Origin: Chelativorans multitrophicus
Lineage (GTDB): Bacteria > Pseudomonadota > Alphaproteobacteria > Rhizobiales > Rhizobiaceae
Direction of reading: 5' to 3'
Length of the DNA: 64,000 bases
Assembly: GCF_011317445.1 (NCBI RefSeq)
Contig: NZ_JAAAPL010000001.1
Span: forward strand, 1,674,001 to 1,738,000
The notes under the pieces were generated by a model, which worked only from the letters and a program-made list of their open reading frames with translations, ran no database searches and was not told where the DNA came from. Below are positions 16,691 through 24,969 of the stretch, piece after piece (the first letter of the stretch is position 1; every line of letters starts with the position of its first letter). Position numbers and translations under genes: made by a program.

Positions 16691-17755
16691 CTATTCAGAG
16701 ATTGCCGCATCTGACGGCCCACCTTCGCGCGCATAGGCCCCGAGAGGCCGGAACCGGAACACCGGCGCGGGAAGCGCTGACACAGTGGTGAAGCCCGGTG
16801 CGGCGTTGATGACATCGGGGATGCGGTTCACCACGGTCGCGCTGGTGGTGACGATATCGTGCCGGTCCTGCATGAAGACGCTCAGGCCCGGGCTACCCTC
16901 GATGTCCCATGTCGCGTGATTTGAATCGCCGTCTTCGCGCAGCTTGCTGATGAAACGGGCCGAAAGCGTCACGCCTTCCACGGTGTTGAGGCGCAGGCAG
17001 GTATCGAGACCCGAAAGATGCCCCGCACTGACCTCGATCCCGGCTTCTTCCGACCGGAAGGCCTTGCGCGCGATGACAGGCTCCACAGTCGTGACGGCGT
17101 CGATGACGGTCAGACCGAACCTGTCGGCCATGTCGTGCAGAGGCCCGATGAAGACCCCGGCGAAGGGCGATGCGAAGCCCCGATCGAGTTCTTCCGGCGC
17201 TTTGCCGATGCACAGGCCCTCGGCGATCCAGTCGCCATAACTGTCCACGAGCGCGACGCTTCGGCCATGAATGCCTGTGATGCTCTCGGCCGCACCGGAC
17301 AGCAGCACCGGCATATTGTCCCAGAACACATCCTGGACGCCGGTCCCCAATATCGTTTTGCCCCGCGCCACGGCGAGGTCGTGCAAGGCGCGCGCCTCGC
17401 TCGACGCCTGGTCGACCCACGGAAAGTAGGCATCCCCGGCGATGGTGATGACGTCGGTATCGTTCTCAAGGCACAGCTTCACCGTCGGGTAGATGTCCCT
17501 GATGCCGTTCTGGGTGGAGACGATCGCGATATCCGCCGCCCCGCCAGCAAACGCCGCTTCAGCGTCGGGTATGACGCTCACACCGATATCGGGCCAGCCA
17601 AGCACGGCGCCGACGTCCAGACCGTGGAACTGGAAGGCATCGACCGCCGCGACGATCCGGACCTCCCGGTCCAGAAGGATTTCGACGATCTTGCGTCCGG
17701 TGACGCCCAGCCCGAAGACGACTGCCGTAAGCGGTTTGTGGGTGCGGTCGGTCAT
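16691..17755 (-). CDS. NAD(P)-dependent amine/diaminopentanoate dehydrogenase-like oxidoreductase
   Basis: A 354-aa protein. The N-terminal Rossmann motif is VVFGLGVTGRKIVEIL (GxGxxG). The overall arrangement resembles the dihydrodipicolinate-reductase-like family annotated as 2,4-diaminopentanoate dehydrogenase or NAD(P)H-dependent amine dehydrogenase, including GTGVQDVFWDNMPVLLSGA. The substrate is unknown. The ATG at 17755 lies just after the TetR stop, so the two genes form a coupled unit. A role in degrading an amine or antimicrobial is only an inference from the TetR/MFS neighbours. Confidence 0.7.
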   Translation of the reverse strand: MTDRTHKPLTAVVFGLGVTGRKIVEILLDREVRIVAAVDAFQFHGLDVGAVLGWPDIGVSVIPDAEAAFAGGAADIAIVSTQNGIRDIYPTVKLCLENDTDVITIAGDAYFPWVDQASSEARALHDLAVARGKTILGTGVQDVFWDNMPVLLSGAAESITGIHGRSVALVDSYGDWIAEGLCIGKAPEELDRGFASPFAGVFIGPLHDMADRFGLTVIDAVTTVEPVIARKAFRSEEAGIEVSAGHLSGLDTCLRLNTVEGVTLSARFISKLREDGDSNHATWDIEGSPGLSVFMQDRHDIVTTSATVVNRIPDVINAAPGFTTVSALPAPVFRFRPLGAYAREGGPSDAAISE

Positions 17756-17759
17756 TGCA

Positions 17760-18317
17760 TCACTCTCCTTCGACGGGGTTCGATTCCTGCTCGGCCATCG
17801 CCACGAGGCGGCGGCAGATGCGGTCCTTGAGTTTTTTGGGAAGCGGCCGCGATGACAGCGCCTCATGCGCCCACAGACCGTCGGCCGCCAGACGCGCGAT
17901 GAACCGCGACAGCGCAGCTTCGTCTTCGGTCTCGGGAACAGGCGGCGCCCAGCGGTCGATCACATCCTGCCAGAGTTCGCCGAGCCGGGCCTCGCCCGCG
18001 CTTTCAAGCATCAGCAGGAGTTCCGCCCGATCGGCGGCCTGCGCGCAGGTCTGCACATAGGCCGCGTATCGCTGCGCCGGCGTTGCGGCGGCGGCTTTCT
18101 TGCCCGCCGCCTTCGCCATCGCCTTTTCCCAGCCTTCGGCCAGATGCTTGTGGGTCGAAAAGATCAGCTCTTCCCGCGACGGGAAGTGGTAGATCAGCCC
18201 GCCCCGCGTCAGCTTCGCCTCTTCCGCGACAGCATCGAAGGTGACGGCGGTGACGCCATCACGCTGGATGATGGCGACGACCGCATCGAGGATCTGCGTG
18301 CGCTTGCTCGTTCGCAT
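17760..18317 (-). CDS. TetR-family repressor
   Basis: A 185-aa regulator. The N-terminal HTH (RTQILDAVVAIIQRDGVTAVTFDAVAEEAKLTRGGLIYHFPSREELI, residues about 6-50) is a clear TetR motif. The C-terminal domain fits the TetR_C families found with MFS pumps. It is 13 bp downstream of the pump gene on the same strand, so it probably feeds back on the promoter upstream of the pump, where a 16-bp palindrome lies. Confidence 0.92.
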   Translation of the reverse strand: MRTSKRTQILDAVVAIIQRDGVTAVTFDAVAEEAKLTRGGLIYHFPSREELIFSTHKHLAEGWEKAMAKAAGKKAAAATPAQRYAAYVQTCAQAADRAELLLMLESAGEARLGELWQDVIDRWAPPVPETEDEAALSRFIARLAADGLWAHEALSSRPLPKKLKDRICRRLVAMAEQESNPVEGE

Positions 18318-18330
18318 CGGATCATTCCTC

Positions 18331-19839
18331 TCAGTGCGAGGAATAGATCGAGGATTGCGAACCCGGACCATAGTTGCGCAGCAGCACTGCGGTGATGACC
18401 GCACCCACTGCCAGCACCGCCGCGACCACATACATCACGGTCAGATAGCCGCGATCGAAGGCCTGGCTCGCCGCATCGATGATCGCCTGACCATCGGCTC
18501 CGGCTTGCGCTGCCAGCGCGAGCGCGCCGCCCATGCTGTCGCGCATCGCCTCTGGCGCTCCCGCCGGAAGCATGACCGAAGCCGTGTAGATCGCCGACAG
18601 CAGGCTGCCGAGGAAGGCCACGGCCAGCAGGCTGCCGAACTCGTAGGACACCTCCTCGACCGACGAGGCCATGCCCGCCCGATGCACAGGCGCATTCCCG
18701 ACAATGGCGGTCGAAGCCACCGACATGGCCGCGCCCACGCCGGCCCCGCTCAACACCATGCCGGCGATCAGCCAGCCAAGGCCATGGGTGACGCCCCAGG
18801 TCGCCAGCACGACAGCCAGCGATGCGGCGGCAAGACCACCCGCGATCAGAATGCGCAGGCCGATCTTGTGCAGAAACGCACCGCCAAGCATCGCGGTCGG
18901 CAGCGAGCCGAGCGCAGCCGCCGAAACCAGCAGCCCCGCCTCGAGCGGCGAGAAGCCGGCAACGAGCTGGAAGCGCTGCGTGGTGACGAGCTCAATGCCG
19001 CCGATCGCGAACATGGCGAAGGCCGCCGCCATCACGCCCGACGAGAAGGCGGCGTTGCGGAAGATCGAGAAGTCGAGCAGCGGGAAGGTCAGGCGCGACT
19101 GGCGGCGCACGAAGAGGATGCTCGCCACCACGGCGACGACAAACGCCCCGGCCGGCACCAGCCAGGATTGACCGACATGCGCCGATTCCTTGATCGCGAT
19201 CACCAGCGCCGACAACGCCACGAGCGCTTGCAGCGAGGAGACCAGATCCCATGGCTTGCTATGGTCGGTCTCACCCTTCGGCGCGACGACCAGTGTCGAG
19301 AGGAACGCAACGATGACCACCGGCACGTTGATCAGGAAGACCGATCCCCACCAGAAATGCTCCAGCAGGAAGCCGCCGACGATCGGGCCGAGCGCACTGC
19401 CGACGACCGACAGCGATCCCCAGATCGCAATGGCGATGTTGCGCTCGCGCTCATCGAGGAAGGTCACCCGGATCAAGGCCAGCGTCGCCGGCATCATCGC
19501 CGCCGCGCCGACGGCAAGAAACGCCCGGGCCGCAATCAGGATGTTGGCCGACGGCGAGAAGGCCGCGACCAACGAAGCGATGCCAAACAGCACCAGGCCG
19601 ATCAGGAACATCTGCCGATGGCCGATGCGGTCGCCGAGCGTGCCGGTGCCCAGCAGCAGGCCTGCCATCACCAACGGATAGGCATTGATGATCCACAGCC
19701 CCTGCGTCTGCGAAGCGCCGAGTTCGCGTGTCAGCGTCGGCAGCGCCGTATAGAGAACCGAGTTATCGAGGGTGATCAGCAGCAGACCGGCGGCGACGGT
19801 CACAAGCAGCACCCACCTGTTCGAATGCGAGGTGGTCAT
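18331..19839 (-). CDS. DHA2-family MFS multidrug efflux pump (SmvA/QacA-like)
   Basis: A 502-aa protein with about 14 TM helices. Helix 1 has LDNSVLYTALPTLTRELGAS (acidic residue in TM1, as in QacA/SmvA). The loop motif A-like GDRIGHRQMFLIGLVLF and motif C VGSALGPIVGGFLLEHFWWGSVFLINVP identify the DHA2 drug/proton antiporters. It is first in an operon with the TetR and oxidoreductase genes. Likely substrates are cationic biocides or dyes by family, not shown here. Confidence 0.9.
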   Translation of the reverse strand: MTTSHSNRWVLLVTVAAGLLLITLDNSVLYTALPTLTRELGASQTQGLWIINAYPLVMAGLLLGTGTLGDRIGHRQMFLIGLVLFGIASLVAAFSPSANILIAARAFLAVGAAAMMPATLALIRVTFLDERERNIAIAIWGSLSVVGSALGPIVGGFLLEHFWWGSVFLINVPVVIVAFLSTLVVAPKGETDHSKPWDLVSSLQALVALSALVIAIKESAHVGQSWLVPAGAFVVAVVASILFVRRQSRLTFPLLDFSIFRNAAFSSGVMAAAFAMFAIGGIELVTTQRFQLVAGFSPLEAGLLVSAAALGSLPTAMLGGAFLHKIGLRILIAGGLAAASLAVVLATWGVTHGLGWLIAGMVLSGAGVGAAMSVASTAIVGNAPVHRAGMASSVEEVSYEFGSLLAVAFLGSLLSAIYTASVMLPAGAPEAMRDSMGGALALAAQAGADGQAIIDAASQAFDRGYLTVMYVVAAVLAVGAVITAVLLRNYGPGSQSSIYSSH

Positions 19840-19868
19840 GGGTTAGCCATCCTGTTTGAATGGCCATA

Positions 19869-19897
19869 ATTATACAAACATGTTTGTAAGGTTTCAA
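19869..19897 (-). promoter_or_regulatory. Pump promoter with a palindromic TetR operator in the spacer
   Basis: Read on the minus strand: -35 TTGAAA (19892-19897), a 17-bp spacer and -10 TATAAT (19869-19874). The perfect 16-bp palindrome TACAAACATGTTTGTA (19873-19888) fills most of the spacer and overlaps the -10. This is the classic layout for a TetR repressor that excludes RNA polymerase. The adjacent TetR gene is the obvious candidate. About 30 bp lie between the -10 and the pump start. Confidence 0.85.
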
Positions 19898-20040
19898 GCG
19901 CAATTTGTTTTGTGCGCTACCTCGCCCTGAATGATGCAAATGGCGCCTTTCGGACTGAGTGTTCCGCAGCAAAAGTAGCGAGAGGGGAGACGGGATTTTC
20001 GTGACGGGTTTTAAGTATAAGGGCTCTCCACGCCGTCGCG

Positions 20041-20150
20041 GTGAATACCCCAACGGCTACTCCTGCTCAGAAAATCACCTTATCTTCCTGCACGACATTC
20101 CCTTCAGCGAATGGCGTAGTTGAGCATGTTAAGATCGGGCCGGTTGCTGC
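20041..20150 (+). pseudogene. Remnant of a ParB-like gene 5' end
   Basis: A GTG-initiated frame gives TPTATPAQKITLSSCTTFPSANG. The segment AQKITLSS matches the N-terminus of the intact ParB-like protein at 42567-44705 (MATAVQKITLSSSRDIPFNK), and DNA coding for DIPF follows in another frame. Similarity fades after about 110 bp, where the relaxase 3' end begins. I infer a decayed fragment of a second copy. Confidence 0.45.
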
Positions 20151-20185
20151 TGGTCTTCGCGATGATGGCGCCCGGCTAGCAGTGA

Positions 20186-22258
20186 CTACAACCCCAATGC
20201 CCGCTGCCTCCCAAGCTGCCACGACACCGATCCGCCCTGCACGATGCCCGCAACCTCGCGGCCGATCAGGCGGTCGATTACTGGCCGCCATGGGACGAGA
20301 GTGAACTCGTGACTCTTTTCGATAATGGCGAACTTGCCGCTCGATATATGTGCGGTCCCGGTGAACTTGCCGCTGACGGTCTCGCCATCGGTAGCCGCAC
20401 GAAACGGCAAGCCCTTGCTCCCGGCCATTTCCGCACCGACGCGGGCCACTTCCCGTTCGCGCAGATTGGCGAGCAGGTTGCGCCGATAGAGGATGCGTCC
20501 ATTCTGCTGCCGTGTGGCATCGCCCTGTGCAATATGATGCTCTCGCCGCTGGTCCATAGCCTCGCGCACCTGCTGACCGAACCCGGCCGGGGTAATATCC
20601 GAAGCGTCCGGCGTAACCAGTCGCCGGTCCAGCCAGGTCGCACCATCAGCGCCGATCTGCTTTTCCAGATCGAAGGTAGAGACGACACGAATGCTGGCCT
20701 GCCGGTTGCGACCGGCATCATAGGCGGTGGCGCGACTCTCGAAGTCATCGGGGATGCGCCACTGGTCAGCGTCGATCCGCTCAGCGATCCCGGCGCGGCG
20801 CAGCGCCTCCAGTCGCCGGACATGGGCATCTACATAGCCCTCGTAATCCCCGCCCGGTACACGTCCCTCGAACTTCGCCTGTTCGAGGTGGCGGCTCGGT
20901 CGGTAAATACCATTCTCCGAGATCGCAGCGATGGTGTGATCGGACGGCCGCTGCGCCGTATCGGCGGGGCCAACTTCGACGATGCTGCCGATCCGGGCAT
21001 CTTCGACGCGGGCCGGATCAATGCCGGGAAGATGGTGTGTTCGCCCGTCGATGCCGTCCACCACGAGCGTCAGGTTCTCGCCCATCTCGTCGGTGAGATA
21101 TTTGTCCACGACGCGTCCGGTGATGGGCGCCGCGGGTGCTGCATCGTGAAGCTGGAAGGTCATTGGATCACGTTCCTGCCCATCGGCCTTCAGCGCCTTG
21201 TGCATGTTGCGGATGATGTCGCCGCGTTCACCAAGTTCACGAAGCGCCGGTTCCATCTTCGCGCCGAGCTCCCAGACGCCCGGCGCGTGTTCGGTGGCGA
21301 GCCCCATCTTTTCCAGTTTGGCGAGACGGCGCAGGCGAAGCGTGCGGTTGAACTGGCGGCGTGCATCGGCCGGTTCATGGCGCAGATCAAGGAACCGTTC
21401 GTCGGCCTCCTCGGTCATGGTGCTGTCGATGCGCGTAAAGCGGTCCTGATCGATTTCGGCAGACAGCTTGCGGCTCTGCTCGATCTCGGTCACTGGGCCC
21501 AGTTCCAGCGTGGTCAGTTCGCTCGCCCGCTCACGAATGCCATTGGCGAGATAATCGCCATTGATGACCAGGTTCTCGCCTAGATCGTCCTTGCCCCGAA
21601 CGATGACATGGACATGGGGGTGGCCGGTATTGTGGTGATTGACCGCCACCCAGTCGAGTTTCGTGCCAAGGTCAGCCTCGATGCGGCTCATCAGATCGCG
21701 GGTGTGCTCGGTGAGATCGGTAAGATCGGCGGCATCTTCGGGTGAAACGATAAAGCGGAACTGGTGGCGATCATCCTTGCCTCGGTCAAGGAACGCATCT
21801 CCATCAGCGCGATCGTCGGTGGCGGAATAGAGCTGGCCACGTTCGCCATCACGCGAGGTTCCATCGCGCTGGATATAGCGCAGATGAGCAGCCCCTTTGC
21901 CATTCTTCCCCGCGTTCTGAACGTACCGGGTTTTGACGACGACGCGGCGCACGCCGGCCGCACTGTGCCGCCAGCCGCCCGACAGGGCGCGTGCGCGGAC
22001 AAAGGCCGCGCCGCGGCCACGCTTGACGCCCGGACCTTTGCCAGTCCGCGATGCCTTCCCGCTCTTTCCGGCCGAACCAGATGAAGGCGACGAGGACGTC
22101 CGTGATGCGAATGATGATGATCTGCCGGGGCCGTTGCTATGCTGACGCGCCAGCTTCTTCGCCTGCGTCAGAAAGCTCTTCGCCTTGCCCACCTTCGGCG
22201 CGTCGGATTTGATCCGACCTGACTTGGGGCGCAAGCGGTTCTCGTCGTCGGCACTCAT
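20186..22258 (-). CDS. VirD2-type relaxase (DUF3363)
   Basis: A 690-aa relaxase that would nick oriT and pilot the strand. The basic Ser/Lys-rich N-terminus (about 1-100) precedes HLRYIQRDG (about 128), the region with RHQFRFIVSPEDA (about 162-175) and the metal-binding histidine triad in VNHHNTGHPHVHVIVRG (about 208-224). The C-terminal half is the DUF3363 region found in relaxases of this element family. No separate helicase domain is present. The catalytic Tyr is likely among YVQ/YIQ near residues 111-131, but I cannot prove which. The gene reads away from the oriT candidate at 22326-22465. Confidence 0.9.
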   Translation of the reverse strand: MSADDENRLRPKSGRIKSDAPKVGKAKSFLTQAKKLARQHSNGPGRSSSFASRTSSSPSSGSAGKSGKASRTGKGPGVKRGRGAAFVRARALSGGWRHSAAGVRRVVVKTRYVQNAGKNGKGAAHLRYIQRDGTSRDGERGQLYSATDDRADGDAFLDRGKDDRHQFRFIVSPEDAADLTDLTEHTRDLMSRIEADLGTKLDWVAVNHHNTGHPHVHVIVRGKDDLGENLVINGDYLANGIRERASELTTLELGPVTEIEQSRKLSAEIDQDRFTRIDSTMTEEADERFLDLRHEPADARRQFNRTLRLRRLAKLEKMGLATEHAPGVWELGAKMEPALRELGERGDIIRNMHKALKADGQERDPMTFQLHDAAPAAPITGRVVDKYLTDEMGENLTLVVDGIDGRTHHLPGIDPARVEDARIGSIVEVGPADTAQRPSDHTIAAISENGIYRPSRHLEQAKFEGRVPGGDYEGYVDAHVRRLEALRRAGIAERIDADQWRIPDDFESRATAYDAGRNRQASIRVVSTFDLEKQIGADGATWLDRRLVTPDASDITPAGFGQQVREAMDQRREHHIAQGDATRQQNGRILYRRNLLANLREREVARVGAEMAGSKGLPFRAATDGETVSGKFTGTAHISSGKFAIIEKSHEFTLVPWRPVIDRLIGREVAGIVQGGSVSWQLGRQRALGL

Positions 22259-22325
22259 GAGCGCATCCCATGCCGTTTAAGCACGCAAACGGCAGATATT
22301 CGGCTATAGTGCCGGTCAAAATCCA

Positions 22326-22465
22326 GCAAAGCCAAGGCTTTGCGCCATATCGCGGCACGCGAGACCCAAAAGCAGGGTGCCGTGCGCCGCGCCCCAAAAC
22401 AGTGTGCAGACAAGGGCTTGCCCAGAAACCGGCCCGACAGGGTGCCGGTTTCCTTTATCTTGCCC
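22326..22465 (+). other. Candidate oriT: repeat array and nic site upstream of the relaxase
   Basis: The 313-bp gap between the relaxase and lytic transglycosylase genes contains three elements. An 8-bp inverted repeat GCAAAGCC-AA-GGCTTTGC lies at 22326-22343. A 9-bp inverted repeat GAAACCGGC/GCCGGTTTC lies at 22425-22433 and 22444-22452. The core TATCTTGCCC (22456-22465) follows; it differs by one base from the IncP nic core TATCCTG|CCC. An inverted repeat a few bases 5' of nic is the usual oriT design for VirD2/TraI relaxases. The nick would fall after G22462. Confidence 0.6.
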
Positions 22466-22571
22466 TCCGCCTTCCCTGCCCTTTTTGCCCTTCCTGCCGG
22501 GAATGCAGCCAGGCGACCCCTTGCCTGACTGCACACCGGAAGCGGACCGAAAGCGCGTGGAGACGCCATGC

Positions 22572-23282
22572 TCATGGCGCATCTCCATTGCTCGCACGGG
22601 CCACGAATATGCCGCCGTCCTGTGGCTCCTGATCGACGGCATCGCGCAGAGGAACGGTTGCGCGGACGCCGCTCGACGGCTGATTGGCCGCCGCCGAATT
22701 GCCGCTGGATTGCGCAACGAAGAGCGGAGCTTCGCGCCAATCCGGCGGTGGCGGCGGCACAATCGTCGGCACATCAGGCGCAGCCGTATGCCCGAGAACA
22801 GGTGCGAGCGTGGCGACATAGGCGCGTGTTTCTGCGGGCAAAGTGCGGCCTGTCGCCAGATGCTCGTCATAGCGACCGGGACCGGCATTGTAGGCGGCAA
22901 GCATGGCCGCGACATTGCCATAGCGGTCCCACATCTCGCGCAGATAGGCCGTACCTGCGAGGATGTTGTCGCGCGGATCGTAAGGATCTCGTCCGAGGCC
23001 ATAGCGGCTGTGCAGGCCCGCCCAGGTATCGGGCATGACCTGCATCAGTCCCATTGCACCCGCCGATGAGATGGCGCGCACATCGCCCGCGCTTTCCACA
23101 CGCAGCACGGCCCGAATCCAGTGCTCTGGAATGCCGAAACGCTGTGACGCCTCGGCAATGAGAGCAGCATGGGGATGCGCAGTGACAGGCGCGGGTTGCT
23201 GCGTGACCTGCGCAAGCGCTGGCGTCAATCCGCTGCCAGCCGACAGAAGGGCCGTGAAGAGAAGAAGGGCGCGGGATCGCAT
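22572..23282 (-). CDS. Lytic transglycosylase (VirB1-like)
   Basis: A 236-aa secreted peptidoglycan hydrolase that would open the cell wall for the transfer channel. A signal peptide (about residues 1-24, ending ALAQ) is followed by the SLT domain: catalytic Glu in AVLRVESAGDVRAISSAGAMGLMQVMPDTW, and the conserved NILAGTAYLREM and AAYNAGPGRYD. The C-terminus is Pro-rich. The start at 23282 places the signal peptide first, 4 bp from the DUF736 stop. Confidence 0.92.
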   Translation of the reverse strand: MRSRALLLFTALLSAGSGLTPALAQVTQQPAPVTAHPHAALIAEASQRFGIPEHWIRAVLRVESAGDVRAISSAGAMGLMQVMPDTWAGLHSRYGLGRDPYDPRDNILAGTAYLREMWDRYGNVAAMLAAYNAGPGRYDEHLATGRTLPAETRAYVATLAPVLGHTAAPDVPTIVPPPPPDWREAPLFVAQSSGNSAAANQPSSGVRATVPLRDAVDQEPQDGGIFVARASNGDAP

Positions 23283-23286
23283 GATC

Positions 23287-23622
23287 TCAGTCCCGATCTT
23301 CGCGGGGCCGCGGGCGGCTCCAGTGCAGCGACCATGACGAGCCTGCATCGTCGTCGCGGAACAGGTTGGCGCGGATCGGCTGCGGCAAGGCGGGATCGTC
23401 GAGCAGCACCGAGAGATATTCGCCAGCCTTTTCGCCGGTGCGTTTCCATGCAGCGCCGACCTCGGGGCCGTCATCAGCTCCGTGATGGACACGGTAGTCC
23501 GGCGCGTTTTCGGCGTCCGAATGCTCGGCTGGCATGATGGTAAGCTCACGGAAGAGCGTGAGCGTGTGAACGCGCCCGGAAAAGCCCGTTTCATCGCGCG
23601 TGAACAATCCGATCTGTGGCAT
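23287..23622 (-). CDS. DUF736 protein (copy 1)
   Basis: A 111-aa protein of the DUF736 family: MPQIGLFTRDETGFSGRVHTLTLF, DYRVHHGADDGPEVGAAWKRTGEKAGEYLSVLLDDP and ANLFRDDD-x3-WSLHWSRP. The family is abundant on alphaproteobacterial conjugative elements and of unknown function. It lies in the repA-to-transglycosylase gene string, 35 bp after traF. A second intact copy is at 28823-29149 and a decayed one at 29429-29700. Confidence 0.88.
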   Translation of the reverse strand: MPQIGLFTRDETGFSGRVHTLTLFRELTIMPAEHSDAENAPDYRVHHGADDGPEVGAAWKRTGEKAGEYLSVLLDDPALPQPIRANLFRDDDAGSSWSLHWSRPRPREDRD

Positions 23623-23657
23623 GAAAAATCTCCTGTCGTCGAGGTTTCGGCGTGGGT

Positions 23658-24203
23658 TCAATGCGTGGCCGACCGCCATTCGTAGCGGCCATCACCTTCC
23701 CCATCGGTCCAGAGCGGCAGCGCCCGGCCGATGACGGAACTGGCGGGAACAGGTCCGAAGTAACGGCCATCGAGGCTGTCCCGGATGTCCCAATTCATGA
23801 GGAAGAGTTCACCGTCGCCGATAATGCGGCAGCCCTGCCAGACCGGCAGATCGCGGCCCATGCGGTCGCGCTCCAGCGCGTCCCCCATCTCGACATGATC
23901 GACGGTAATGGTCGCACCGTTGCGGCAAACGCGCTGTCCCGGCAGGCCGAGGACACGCTTCAGCAGCGGCACGCCGCGTCCGATATAGCCGCGATCGACC
24001 ATGAACCGCTCCAGCGGCTCAGACGGCATGATGGCGACCAGTTCGGGCACTTCGAGCGCATCGGCGGGAGCAACTGTGTAGAAGCCGATGGGCGCGCTGG
24101 CAGTCGCATTCCAGATCAGCCGGGTGGGCAGATCGGCAACCGCCGTGACGACAAGCGTGCCGACGGCCAGCATGGACACGGCAAGGATATGACGACGGCT
24201 CAT
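23658..24203 (-). CDS. traF: TraF-type S26 signal peptidase
   Basis: A 181-aa conjugative transfer peptidase that in RP4 matures and cyclises the TrbC pilin. There is one N-terminal TM segment, then NATASAPIGFYTV with the serine of the catalytic dyad, and VPLLKRVLGLPGQRVCR with the catalytic lysine. GELFLMNWDIRDSLDGRYFGPVPASSVIGRALPLWT completes the S26 fold. It overlaps the DUF2840 gene by 4 bp. Its presence here matches the trbC pilin far upstream in the element. Confidence 0.92.
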   Translation of the reverse strand: MSRRHILAVSMLAVGTLVVTAVADLPTRLIWNATASAPIGFYTVAPADALEVPELVAIMPSEPLERFMVDRGYIGRGVPLLKRVLGLPGQRVCRNGATITVDHVEMGDALERDRMGRDLPVWQGCRIIGDGELFLMNWDIRDSLDGRYFGPVPASSVIGRALPLWTDGEGDGRYEWRSATH

Positions 24204-24718
24204 GGTGCGATCCTCCGGCGGCTGACCCATGCGGCATGGCGCTCCGGGGTGTAGGGATTGGGTTCCTGACCAGCACTCAAACGGTTGTGGACGTGCCGCC
24301 AATGCTCCGGCGCAACATCCGCCGGATCGACGCCTAGCGCGTCCACGGCATCGATCAGGGCCAACACCCGCTGGACTTGTCGCCAGCCATCGATACGCAG
24401 CAGGATCTCGCCGCCAGGACGAACGAAGGGCACGGTCTGGTACGGTTCGCCACGCCCGACAGCGCGCAGGATGTCGAGCCGCGAGACGATGGTGCCGTAA
24501 TCGTTGGAAGCCCAGCGATTGAGTGCGAAGATGCTTTCGGGCGCAAAACCGATCAGACTGCGGCGGCGGTCGATGATCTGCTCAAAGCTCTTGCGGCCGA
24601 AGCGTATCCACCGCTCGACCTTCTTCTTCTGGAAGGTCAGTTCGACCAATGTGGTGAACGGTGCAGGCCCGTCCGCCTGCGGATGTTCATGCGCAGCGCG
24701 CACGGTTTTGCCGGTCAT
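24200..24718 (-). CDS. DUF2840 protein
   Basis: A 172-aa protein with the DUF2840 core LTFQKKKVERWIRFGRKSFEQIIDRRRSLIGFAPESIFALNRWASNDYGTI. The family is found almost only between parA and traF in alphaproteobacterial elements. Function is unknown. It overlaps both neighbours by 4 bp, so it is part of the repA-parA-traF operon. Confidence 0.88.
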   Translation of the reverse strand: MTGKTVRAAHEHPQADGPAPFTTLVELTFQKKKVERWIRFGRKSFEQIIDRRRSLIGFAPESIFALNRWASNDYGTIVSRLDILRAVGRGEPYQTVPFVRPGGEILLRIDGWRQVQRVLALIDAVDALGVDPADVAPEHWRHVHNRLSAGQEPNPYTPERHAAWVSRRRIAP

Positions 24719-24969
24719 GGCTGATCTCCTTCGATGGGTGGAAACTCGCGGACCAGCAGCTCGCGCAGCATCACGGCGACGGTGACGCCACGCCGGAAAG
24801 CGGCAACCTTGATGCGCCCGCGCAGTTCGGGCGTGATGTCGATGGTCAGGCGCGCGGTGAACGCCTCCGTAGCCGTCTTGCCGGTTGCCGGCGCATCGGC
24901 GGCTCTGACCCAGCTATCGGGATTGCCCGGACGCGATGCGAAGCCGGATTTGACGGGCGGACGCGTCAT
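24715..24969 (-). CDS. ParG-like ribbon-helix-helix partition protein
   Basis: An 84-aa protein with a flexible N-terminus and a C-terminal ribbon-helix-helix (FTARLTIDITPELRGRIKVAAFRRGVTVAVMLRELLVREFP). It sits directly after parA with a 4-bp overlap, the position of centromere-binding ParG-type partners of Walker-type ParA ATPases. The partition role is inferred from context. Confidence 0.8.
   Translation of the reverse strand: MTRPPVKSGFASRPGNPDSWVRAADAPATGKTATEAFTARLTIDITPELRGRIKVAAFRRGVTVAVMLRELLVREFPPIEGDQP

Noticed and set aside
18241-19869. 542-codon plus-strand frame opposite the MFS pump
   Set aside because: Arg/His/Gln-rich translation typical of the complement of a membrane-protein gene; the pump on the other strand is clear.
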